DNA from: Lantana camara
Taxonomy: Eukaryota; Streptophyta; Magnoliopsida; Lamiales; Verbenaceae
DNA length: 64,000 bases
NCBI GenBank assembly: GCA_037501455.1
Contig: CM074863.1
Span: 61,671,501-61,735,500 of the forward strand
Direction of reading: 5' to 3'
Part shown: positions 44,364-55,628 of the stretch, piece by piece
How the letters are laid out: each line of letters begins with the position of its first letter
How positions within the stretch are numbered: the stretch's first letter is position 1
Made by a program: the position numbers and the translations under genes
Notes under the pieces: generated by a model
Told to the model about the DNA's origin: nothing
What the model saw: only the letters and a program-made list of their open reading frames with translations
The model's database searches: none

Positions 44364-47300
44364 TGTAGCACCCGGAACAAGAGGGGCCACATCCCCCGCA
44401 CTATGAGCCCGATCCACACATAAAATGAAAAATCCATACATGAACCAAGATCACAGCGAACGGGGACTCACTCACTCGCTATGCTAGGCGGGAGCTAAAC
44501 TTAAAACCAAAAGAACAAGACTGAAATACATGAAATTTCAAAAACAAATCATACCATTCATAATAAACATAAGAAGTAATGACAGGTTCAACTAGCATAA
44601 ATACCTAGTCCCGAAATTCAAACATAAATGTAAACATAATTCATATCATAATCATAACCCTGATTCATACATACATTCTTTCATCTCTTAATCAAAATAC
44701 AAAGATGCGTGCAAAGTGACTCAAACTAAGACATAGAACTTGACCGACTCGGAACCCCGCCTAGCACACCAAAACCTGAAAAACTGAAAACAAAGCCGGG
44801 TTCAGTCTATAGGAGACTGGTGGGTATAAAACAGGGCATAATATAATATAAGACAGTATTTAAACATTCACATGCAAGTTATAATCCCCAAATGAGGTTT
44901 TCAAAGTATTTCCCAAGTGGGTGAGATAAAGAAATCATCAAAAGGGATTATAACCATCAAATTCCATTAATTAGGTCATTTGTGGCCCTGCGAGTGGGCG
45001 TGCATTATCTCCAACCAACACCTTGTGTAATCCATTAATCATTCATACATTCGTTCATTCATTCATTCATACATATCATTCTTTTGTGCGGAATCATCAA
45101 CATTTACAACTTCTTCCTCCGGGTGATGGTCGGGTGATCGGCCCGAACCATCCATGCATTGACCAAAAGGGTTTCATGACTCCCCAGATGGCACTCAGCT
45201 TCCATTCCCCGCTAACTCCTAAGGGGGGTCCGGTTACGCCGTTATATAAATGGAACTGGTAGAAAGGGATCACCGTCGGCCCATGCCTCCCTGGATAGCC
45301 TCTAACACCAAGTCCCTGGGCCCCATTGTGCATTCATTCATTCCTTCATTTCTTGCCAAAACATTCGGTAGGTATTCATAAAAGAAAGGTTATATGTTCA
45401 AAATCATGGACTCGATAAATGACTCTATATATATATAATAATTTTAGCCGAAATCTTTACATGTTAGGATTATATAGGGTCATTAACTAGTAGAAGAGAA
45501 ACCCACCTGTTACACCTTACCGACAATACCAAAAGAAGGAAGACTCATGGTGCCTTATGAACCCGGCAAGTCTCCACCCTGCAGAAACTGAACAGAAGAC
45601 AATGTAGTGTACTTTGTGAGACTCAAGACTCCAAATGAACCATATAAGACGCACGACAATGCATTAGCGTGGTATGAGATGCATAAGAAGTAATACAATG
45701 TCATGGAGACATATAATCAAGCACTCAACCCACGTACATTCAATACATGAAGGTTTCACGTTCAATCGTATCGTATCTTTCATAATTCAAATCAAAACGA
45801 GCCAAAAATTCCATACAATAATCATAAGATAAATATCAACAAGTTTACAATGCACATGAATCATTTAGATGTGAAAGGAATCCATTGAACACATAAGGGA
45901 TGCGTTAGTTACAAGAAGAGTCGCATTATCACGTAATTCATTCAAGTACATTCAATACATGGAGTTATCAAGTTCATTTGTTCATAACTTCCATATAGTA
46001 TTCATAGAAGCTACATAAACAAGTTTACAATGTATATAATAAATATAGAAGCAAAAGAAATCATTTAAGATATCAAAATATTATAAGAAAGTACTTAACA
46101 TTTCACGTATTAGCACTTAAGTCATATAATATCATAGTAGTTCATTGCTCGACCAAAACATATCAATTCAAGTCTTGAATTCCATTTCATAATCATAACA
46201 CATAATAATACATGTTAGCATAGTGTAGAAGTCATAAAAGAGGTGGAGGAAGATCAAACAAACGAAGAAAAATGGAATCGGAGTAACAAAAACAGGCTGG
46301 ACAGAATCTACCCCCATGGGGAAAAAATCCACCCCCATGGATTCTGGTCAGAAACTGACTGACTCAAATCCACCCCCCATGGATTTAGGTCAGTGGCGAA
46401 AAACACATAATAAACAGGGCAAAACTCATGCTAAACCATATAAACATCAAATTAACACACATAGGTAAGTTAAGGTAGCAAGAATTCATGCATTTCAAGC
46501 CAATTAATGGTCCAAAGTTGTAACAACTCGTGCAAGGAATGAATATGGAGCAAGCTCAAGCAATACTTGAATTTCATAAATGGCAAAATCATGGATTCTA
46601 ATCCAACGACCAAAGCAAGTTCATACATATCAAAACTGATGTCTTAGGAGCAATATACATGCATCATATCCAAAGAATCCACAAGAAGGCAAGCTAGAAT
46701 CATAAATTTCTCCCAAACCCTCACTATTCATCCTACATGCCACTTCTAACCCAAAGCTTGGAGAAATCATGCAAACCTTAACTCAAAATGACTACAAGGA
46801 GATGTACATCACAACTATGGTCTTACCTTTCAATTTGGAGTAGAAATGGTGGGGGTAGGAGCTCAAATACCCCAAGGTTTGAATAGTTCCTTTCTTCTCC
46901 TCTTTTCTTCTCTTCTTTCTCCTTCTTTCTTCTCTTTTGGCTCAGTTTGGTGAGTGAGATAGGGTTTGGTTCGGTGGGGGGAACTGATATGGGGTAGAGA
47001 GAGAGTGTGCAAGTAGGTATAGGTCAATGGTTAGGGTCTAGGAACATTAGGATAGGTCCGTGAACGTGAAATAGCTATTATTTGTCATTTTTGACGCAAG
47101 GGTCTTGTTTCGGTTAAAATTTGGCAATCCAATTAATCTTATAAAAATATGAGGCTTGTCCCATTATCTCCGATTCGTCGATCCGGATCCAATGGAGGTG
47201 ACGGAACTCGACTCCGAGTTCTCGAGCTCAAGATATGCCGCCCGGAACACAAGGTGCGCTAAATGCTCTTTAGCCCCCTTTTCGGTTCCGATCACACAAA

Positions 47301-47585
47301 AGAATCCAAAACTCACACATACGAGAATAAAATCATGCAACGAGCATATAAACATAATCCTAAGTCACATAATTCACTCATGCTAAGTTTCCATGAAAAA
47401 CGGAATTCGAATCAAATAGAAACGGTATCAAACATAAACCCACATGCTCAAACGTCTCAAGAATTCACAATCAATTAATAAAATCAATAAAGGAAATAAT
47501 AATGAAGCACATATCGTTAATTAAATTGCACACATTGGTAAACGAATACGTCATGCTCAAACCACTGAAAAACTGGGGCGTTACA
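44364..47585 (-). mobile_element. Solo LTR I (3222 bp), related to the LARD-B family
   Basis: The plus strand runs from TGTAGCACCCGG to GGGGCGTTACA, with ATTTC at 44359-44363 and 47586-47590 as target duplication. Nothing internal is present, so it is the product of LTR-LTR recombination. On its sense strand the first ~60 bases and a block with GGGGGCTAAAGAGCA resemble the LARD-B LTR, so the families are related but distinct. It includes a donor-like AAAG-GTAAGA (minus, 46826), a palindrome cluster (46303-46386), the hairpin GCCC-ACTCGCA-GGGC (44985-44999) and the terminal box at 44387-44402. Confidence 0.93.
46303..46386 (-). repeat. three copies of an AATCCA(C)5-6ATGGATT palindrome in solo LTR I
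   Basis: Plus-strand copies lie at about 46303-46321, 46326-46343 and 46366-46386. The last is AAATCCA-CCCCCCA-TGGATTT, a 7-bp stem around a C-run (a G-run in the sense strand). It lies about 440-520 nt past the donor-like site. Confidence 0.85.
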
Positions 47586-47590
47586 ATTTC

Positions 47591-50153
47591 ACTTATAACC
47601 CACTCCAATTGACCCGGTTCGCGATCCAATCAGCTGACCCAAATAACCAAATCAGATTTTAACACCCTAAACTCATTTTACGTTAAAACACAAGATTCAA
47701 GCCCTCTCTGCCTCACTCTTGTCTCGAACCTATTCGTATTCTCCCAAGAACACTTCAAGCCATTTTCAAGAGACAAGATTAGAGATTGAAGCTATAGATT
47801 CAAGGTTGAAGAACTCGACTTTCTCTTCGATTTTCAGCTCTTAAGGTAAAGTTTATGTGCTTCTTTGATGGGTTTATGTTCTTGAAGCTTTTGAACTTGA
47901 ATTTGAACTAGGGTTCTTATGTGTTGGATTAAATTCGAATTTCTTGTTGGAAATGTGTTTATTTTGATGTTGGGAACATTTTGGTATGAGAATTACTTGC
48001 TTTTATGCTCTTATGTGAAATCCACCATTGTTGACCTTTGAAGCTTTTTGGAGAATTCTTGTATGTTCATGTTCTTGTATGTTTTTGGTTGATTTCATGT
48101 TAGATTCTTGTTCCTTGAGCAATTTCATGAAGAATGTGATTAATTTACCTAAGTTTCTTGCATGATTGAAGATTTCACCATTGTTGAGCTTGGAGCTTGA
48201 ATGTGTGAAGAAGATGAAGTTCATGTTTGTAATTTGATGGAATTTTGATGCATATTCATTCCTAAATGTTCATAACATGATATTTGATGTTTAAATTCGT
48301 TTATACATATTGGATTAGCTTTGGAGCATGATTTAGGAGTATTTGGAGCTTAATTTTCACCATTTTTAAGCATATGTTCGTAAATCCGATTTGCAACAGT
48401 AGCATGCCAAAAGCCCGTGTGGAAATTGCATTGAAACACCAAACCCCCGTGTGAGAACCTACTGTCATGGATTTTCAGGGTCAAACGCCCGTTTGCATTT
48501 CCTTCACAAACACCAAACGCCCGTTTGGGTGCTCTCGGGTCTAATTTTTGAGTTTTCGTGACCTTGATCGTTTTGCTTCGTTTTCACTTCCTTTACACTT
48601 CTTACACCCCTAATATGATATATATGACTTAGAATCATGTTTATATGCATTATAATGTCTTGTATGCTTCGATTATGTGTAAGATTGTGCTAAGTATGGT
48701 TCACATGTTGTTATTTGCATGTCTTATGACTTGAAAGCTTGTTATATGACTTATATGATGTTGTTTGATCATCATTGCTGAACTTATGCTATACTTGGAC
48801 ATTCATTACATCTCATGGACATATTTGCATTCTTTTAAGCTATGCGACGTCTTATTTGGTGTTGAGTCGAGTCTTACATTTGTTCGTACGTTTGTCTTGT
48901 TAGGTGGTGAGTCTCCGGTCGAGTAGCTTGTTGCTCGTGGTTGGCCTTCGAAGTTCTTGGTGAAGGTGAGGAGTTATATATATATAAGATGTTTTCAAAA
49001 CTGCCGACACATATGGCCTATCATATTTGATGATTTAATCTCCCGTTTTCAAAATGTATATGTAGGCTTTATAAGCCAAGTTTTGTGAGCTTTGCTCGTA
49101 TTATGAATATTTACTTATGGAAAATGGTTTACAAGTAAAACTTGAGTTTTGGTATATCGGATAGATACCCGAAATGGTTTCGGAACTTTCATTTGAATAT
49201 TATGTATGTGTGAGTTGTGTAGCGAGGTTATGATGTACCTTGCAAGGACGCTTGCTTGGGGAATTCTTATGTGAGCTCGGGGATAGAGGTGAGTAATATT
49301 TCGGGAAAGGCAAGGGCCGACGGATATCCTCATACAAAGTTCCCACTACGGAAAATTTTACTAAGACTCCGAGGAGGTTTTCGGGGTTGAAGTCTTCTTG
49401 GAGAGAGCTAGGTTTCATGGACCGAATTCTCTATGTTTTGGATGATTGGGGGCCGTGCACCCTCATCATCAACGGTGTAATGGATGGCTTGATTTGATTT
49501 CTTTGTTTGGGAAGATCGGTTGGTGTGCTCGTTCTCGCCGAGCCGTTTTTGTGTGGTTTATGATCCATATTTTCTAAAACTTGCTTTTACTTTGAAAATG
49601 AGTTGGATCATGGACGTCGTGTTTTGAGCATGCATTGAACCCTTATGCTATTCATTTATGTAAACCTCTCCTCACCGGTTCCTTTTGAGCTTACTCCCTT
49701 TACCCTTTGTGTCTGCAGGTTGCGTTTTGGAGTCGAGCTAGGCGGGGTCTTTTGGAGTCTTGTTTAGTCGTCTAGTTAGTACTCGTTATGCTTGTGGCAT
49801 ACTTTGACACTTATGGTTTATGTTATGTTTCGGGATTTATGGATTTATTATGTATGATGTTTGTTTTGCTAGTCACTAGGTTGATTTTGCATTAAGTACC
49901 TTGGGTATTTTGTGATGGACCGTGATGGTCAATTAATTGTTGGTTGAATGAACTTTATGCACTTTATGTGTTTCGATTTAATTTTCTGCATACTTATGAT
50001 CGTTTACTCGCTTTGTGAGTCTAATACCGCCTAGCTAGGTTGTCCGTTTGTTACCGCTTGCTTCGGTCCCAGCGGGTATATGGATAGCAATTCTATATAC
50101 AAGCTAGGTCCGTAGCGTGGGATAGGCGTCGATGCCCTCGTCGGGCCGTTACA
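47591..50153 (+). repeat. Gypsy-D 3' LTR, second part
   Basis: It ends GGGCCGTTACA at 50153, followed by decayed Copia-E sequence. It contains a donor-like CTTAAG-GTAAAG (47846), a palindrome cluster (48407-48529), the hairpin GCTCG-TTCTCGC-CGAGC (49527-49543) and an acceptor-like TTTGTGTCTGCAG-GT at 49717. It looks older than the LARD-A LTRs, but no partner LTR is in the window for dating. Confidence 0.9.
48407..48529 (+). repeat. four copies of a CCAAACGCCCGTTTGG palindrome in Gypsy-D LTR
   Basis: Copies lie near 48407, 48438, 48481 and 48513. The best is CCAAACG-CC-CGTTTGG at 48513-48528, a 7-bp perfect stem. The two upstream copies are degenerate (CCGTGTG arms). Confidence 0.85.
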
Positions 50154-50590
50154 TATGTATTCTACCTAAATGGCCGCACATTGCTTTGGAAAGGTTCCAA
50201 TCGAGAGGCACTAATAGATTCGACTAAAAGGTTGAATAATTAGTCGTATTGAATGCCACTAAGTTAAGTGTTTGGGTAAGAAACTCCATCTAATGGGTAG
50301 ATGAAGTTCCTCGCATGGAACAACACCATTATCATATAGTATGATGAAATGGTTGGTTGCTCGAGTAATAGAACTGAGAGCTCACCAACGGACCAGACGC
50401 TTGATTATGAATTACATGAATAAGGAAATCGTGTTTCCTTAATGATGTGCAAATTAGAAACATTCACATCAGTAGGGAATATAGCAAATCCACTTTAAAA
50501 ACGCCCAAAGTCAATAAGCCTCTAAAGGTACATCTTGGGAAGATGGGACCTAGAATAGACCTGAACGGCTTTTACGGGCAAGTGGGAGAT
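50154..50590 (+). pseudogene. gag-pol: Copia-E: eroded RNase H end and polypurine tract
   Basis: A heavily decayed Copia relic with many stops. It is recognisable by alignment to Copia-1: GAGCTCACCAACGGACCAGA near 50376 corresponds to the SHQRTK block, and GGAAGATGGGACCTAGAAT near 50539 to KMGLRI near the C-terminus. The tract GGGCAAGTGGGAGAT precedes the LTR. Everything 5' of this lies beyond the Gypsy-D insertion and outside the window. Confidence 0.8.
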
Positions 50591-52612
50591 TGTTGGGAAT
50601 AGTACCCTAGAAAGCTGTTATGCTTTGGGACTTGCCATATATCACAGACAATCTTTGAATAATATATGAATGATTGTAATGACAGGCGAACACTTCTTAT
50701 ATGCCAATACGTGTTTCGTGTGTTTCGATTACGTGCGCATGTCTAGGACTCCCCTAATCCGATGAGGCCATTAAGAACTTTGTCACTATGGGAATGACAC
50801 ATGAAATAAGTTCTTAACTCCATAGGCGATGATTAGAAACTTCTCCAAGTTAATGAGGCCGACAGACAGTGGGAGTGTCGACTTTGCCTCTATTGAGACT
50901 TGCTTGTGTAGTTGTCTCCTTAAGAAGGATCATCCTGTTTCATGGGGTGTAAAGTGTATAAGTTGATGCGTACACAATACACAAGGTTTTTTGTTGTAAG
51001 AATAAGTTCACTGAGAGTGCCCCGCGTGAGAAGATTCCTAAATGGGAAAGGAAGTTTCCTGAAACTTTCAGATTAGGAAATATCTCACATGTCAATGACG
51101 TAAGGAATTAATCCTTAGACTTGAGATTCCACATTGTCTCATATGAGTTAACTCTGTAATCTTTGATATACGCTCAAAAGGGTGTCGCCATATAGGCACC
51201 TGAACCACGACCTATGTTGGGATTACACAAGTGGCATATGAGAATTGTTGGAATCAATAAAGGACCTACACTTGTTGTAGGAAAGATGATCTCTTATTAC
51301 ACAAGTCATTCATGATTCCATCCTAAAATCTTTGCACAAGGTGGCTAGATCAAGACATCAAGAAAATGGGGTTTTCTTGGATTGAGATCATATGGAATAT
51401 GAAGTGAACTTTGTTATAAGATTAAGATTAGTAGGGCTCACCATATTCCTATGCCCTAGATCTTAATCGAGAGATATGATGGTAGGAGGATCGTATCCCA
51501 CATGATGTCATTGGCTGAAAGGTTCTTTCGAATATACATTCACATTTCGGGTAGGGGTCACACACCTGTTGTTAGACTATTGCCGTGTGATCTGTGAGAT
51601 AATTAATTAATAAAGTGTATTAATTAATTAGGCTCACTACTAACTGAAATTGAACCTAGAGGGTCACACACAAATACCGGGTTCAAAGGGTGTTATGGAA
51701 AGATCAAATAATTGATCGAAACGAGACCGCAGTGTAAAGTACATGTGTGAACGAGAGCATTGTTTGGGACGTATGATCCATTTGAGAAATTGGATAATGT
51801 GTTAATTAATTAGAGAATTAATTATCAAGCCCAAATATAATTAATTAGTGAATTAATTCTAAAGTCCTTGATGAAATTAATTGGAGAATTAATTCTAAGT
51901 ATTTAATTATTTACTTGTTCTAATTTGATTAGAATAAAGAAGTAAATAAATACCTTCTATTTTATTGTTCTAATAAAGTATTAATTCTAATATGATTAGA
52001 ATAAATATTATTGGGATAAGATATTTAATTATTACTAGAATAATTAAATATTCCTAAATTAGTTAGGAGTTATTTCTCTAGAAAATAAATATCTTATTTT
52101 AGATAAGACATTATTTACTTGGAGAGAAAGAAAGAATAAAAGAAAAAGTCAAAGTAGGAGACCTAATTCTCTACAAGCTAGGGTTTCGAACCCTAACCTA
52201 TAAAAGGGACTCGGGGTTCGAAAATTAGGCCTTACAAGTGATTTAGAAAATCACGTCCAACCTTCATGGAATTTTAGGGTAACTCTCTTGCTCTCTTTTT
52301 CTCGTTTCATTTTTATTTCATACGCATGTTATAGTACTAGCATACACACTAACATGATTTGAATCTAGGTTGGTGTGGATTAATACTCTATAGGATTTCT
52401 CCTTTGGAATCTCGAAGAAAGAATCAATCAAGAAACGGGGAATTCCTGCCGCTTGCACAACATTTGAGGGCGGCCCAAAACATTTCAAGGAAGCTTCCAT
52501 TTTTGTAAGTTTCTTGATATCCCAACTTTACGATACGAATATTGCAAGATCACGATTCGCTTTTGGATAAAATTTTGAACTTCCGCTGCTTTATCTCTAC
52601 TGTTTTCCAACA
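50591..52612 (+). repeat. Copia-E 3' LTR (2022 bp)
   Basis: It starts TGTTGGGAATAGTACC and ends TTTTCCAACA. It is the same family as Copia-1/2/3 but much diverged, and no G-box cluster is evident. Near 52350-52380 it contains a segment otherwise found only in the long Copia-3 LTR. The flank at 52613 is Gypsy-G pol, so this Copia inserted into Gypsy-G. Confidence 0.88.
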
Positions 52613-55244
52613 GATTGTCGAGTTAAGAGAGTCCAGTTGGGTTCAGAAGTGGTTGTGGGTTCTAGTTTGAAGATGCTACCTTTGTTGTCTTTCACCGAGG
52701 TTCATAAGTTGGTTCATGAGGGTGCTTTGAGTTTTATTGCCTATCTCCTTAACAAGCCAAAAGATCAGGCTAAACTTGAGGAGATTGAAGTGGTGAAAGG
52801 TTTCCTCGAGGTTTTCCCGGAGAGTTTGGGGTCTTTACCTCCTGAACGGGAAATTGAGTTTGTGATCGACTTGTTTCCGGACGCCGAGCCATTTTCTAAA
52901 ACTCCTTATAGAATGGCTCCTACTGAGTTAAAAGAATTGAAGAAATAACTCGAAGAATTAATGTGTAGCGGGTACATTCGTTCGACTTCATCTCCTAGGG
53001 GTGCACCGGTCCTATTTGTGAAGAAGAAAGACGGGACCTTGAGATTGTGCATCGATTATAGAGAATTGAATCGGATGACGATCAAGAATAAATATCCCCT
53101 CCCACATATCGAGAAGTTGTTGGATACACTTCAGGGTTCAAAGGTCTATTCTAAACTTGACCTACGTCAGGGATATTACCAATTGTGAATCCGAGAAGAA
53201 GATATCCTAAAGACAGGGTTTAATACTCCGTACGGGCATTATGAGTTCGTGGTGATGCCGTTTGCTCTAACTAATCCCCCGTAGCTTTCATGGACATGAT
53301 GCACAGAATATTCCGACCTTTTCTTGATAAATTTGTGGTGATATTCATTGATAACATTCTTGTGTACTTGAGGTCCGCTGAGGAGCATGCGAGACACCTT
53401 AAGCTTGTTATGCAAATGCTCAAGGATAATCAGTTTTTTGCGAAGTTTAGCAAGTGTGAATTTTGGATCGATAAAGTTTCTTTCTTGGGTCATGTTATAT
53501 CTGAGAATGGAGTTGAAGTTGACCTTGCAAAGATTGAAACCATGTCTATGTGGGAGAAACTAGAGAATACCTCAGAAGTTCGAAGTTTCTTGGGTTTAGC
53601 GGGATATTGTAGAAGATTCATGAAGGACTTCTCGAAGATTGCAGCTCCTTTAACCCGATTGACTAAAAAAGAGGTGAAATGTGTGTGGGATGAGGCATGC
53701 GACGAGAGTTTCAATCTCTTGAAGGAGAAATTGACTATCGGCCTGATTTTGACACTTCCCGAAGGTTCCATGGGTTATACCGTGTATACGGTTGCATCAC
53801 AGGAGGGATTGGGATGTGTATTGATGCAAAACAGGAAAGTTGTTGCATATGCCTTTAGAAAGTTAAAAGATCACGAGAAGAACTATCCTACACACGACTT
53901 GGAACTCGCCGCCGTGATATTTTCTCTTGGTAAGTGGAGGCACTACTTGTATGGGATTCCTTTGGAGATCTTTACCGACCACAAGAGCCTCCAATATTTG
54001 TTCACACAAAGGGAATTAAATATGAGGCAAAGGCGTTGGATGCAGTTTCTTGAAGATTATAAGTGTACAATCAAGTACCATCCTGGGAAAGCCAATGTAG
54101 TCGCCGATGAACTTAGTAGGAAGGCTAGTGTATCGAGTTCGGAAGTGGGTTAAGGAAGTGGAAATGAGCCTATTGTCTTGAAGGCTCGTATGACCAACAT
54201 CACTATACAACTAGAGTTGAAGCACTGGTTATTTGAGGCTCAAACTAGTGATCCGGGAGCTCAAAAATTGGTTGCTAAGGTGAGGGCCGATCCAGAGTGT
54301 CTGTTTGGGTATGATGATACCGGATTAATTCGATTCAAGAATCAAGTGGTTGTACCCGAAGAGTTGAAACGGGTGATACTTGAAGAAGCTCACAAATCGG
54401 CTTACTCTATCCACCTTGGAGGTAATAAGATGTATAAGGACTTGAAACAATATTATTGGTGGAATGGGTTGAAGAAGGATGTGGCCGAGTATGTGAAACA
54501 TTGCAAAACTTGTCAGATGGTGAAAGCCGAGCATCAGAAAACCGGAGGTCTTTTATAGCCATTACCTTTCCCGAGTGGAAGTGGGAGCAAGTGACGATGG
54601 ATTTTGTGTTTGGGTTGCCAAAAGTAAAGGGTGGTTACGAGGAAATTTGGGTAATTGTCGACCGCTTAACTAAGTTGGCTCACTTTCTACCGGTTTGTAT
54701 GCCCGATAAGGTCAACAAGCTGGTTGAGTTGTATAATAGAGAGATTATACGCCTTCATGGGATTCCGGTTAGCATTGTGTCGGATAGGGATCCGAGGTTT
54801 ACTTCGAGGTTGTGGCAAGAGTTACAAGGTATTTTGGGTACAAGACTTAAGTTCAGCACTGCTTCACACGCGCAGACGGATGGCCAATCCGAGAGGTTGA
54901 TTAAGTATCTCGAGATTTACTAAGGGCTTGTGCTTTGGATTTTCAAACTTCTTGGGATAAACAGTTACCCTTGATTGAGTTCGCCTACAATAATAGTTAT
55001 CAAGCCTTGATTGGTATGGCCCCGTATGAAGTACTCTATGGTCGAAAATGTAGATCCCCGTTGTTCTTTGATCTTGAAGAGTGGAAATGGACTAAGCAAG
55101 AGGGCGTAAGAAGGGTGAGAAGAAGGAGAAACCATCTAAGTCCGTGCTAGATATGATTGAGAAAGTCCAATTGGTACAACAACAGATGAAAGCAGCTCAA
55201 GATCGATAAAAGAGCTATACCGACAATAGAAGAAGAGATCTTAA
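52613..55244 (+). pseudogene. pol: Gypsy-G pol: RT, RNase H and integrase, decayed
   Basis: It begins in the protease-RT linker and runs through RT ([38 protein letters not shown]), RNase H ([23 protein letters not shown]) and integrase (EEAHKSAY zinc domain, KTCQMVKAEHQ, TMDFVFGLP, SDRDPRF, QTDGQSER). The RT active site reads FIDNILVY where the family has two adjacent aspartates; GAT-AAC makes Asp-Asn, so catalysis would be lost. Other lesions: TAA at 52946, TGA at 53186, a frameshift near 53280, TAA at 54150, frameshifts near 54556 and 54921, and TAA at 55207. It stops inside the integrase C-terminus, where fragment H enters. It is Ty3/Gypsy, probably Tekay-like from similarity to Gypsy-D. 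Confidence 0.93.
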
Positions 55245-55628
55245 TGTAGCACTCCGAACGATGGGCACCAAATCCCCCGCACCATAGCTCGGCATGCGTA
55301 ACGAAACAAGACTCTGCACACGCATAAAACCATGGTGAACGGGAGACAAACAAAATCAAAACCTTAGGCAAGGCAGTCATATAAACTTCAAAATAAGAGC
55401 GGAAGCAAAACGATCCAAAAGTACAAACATACATACGTGCAGTATACTAGTTTCATTTAAATCAATTATACAATTCGTACCACTAGGGCCAAATTAAATC
55501 ATAACATGCTCTACATAACAAGACATGATCGAGTACATAAGTTCCAAAAGCTCAAGAGTAACAAAATATACAACAAGAGATGCATGAGACTCGCTACAAG
55601 ACTCCAGGACTCAAAAGAAGGACCGCCG
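55245..55628 (-). repeat. Fragment H: end of a reversed Gypsy-type LTR, cut by LARD-B
   Basis: The plus strand starts TGTAGCACTCCG after Gypsy-G pol. The first 40 bp resemble the reversed 3' end of solo LTR I and LARD-B, including AAATCCCCCGCACC (55270-55283), the terminal-box homologue. LARD-B cuts it at 55629 and the rest lies beyond the window. Confidence 0.75.
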
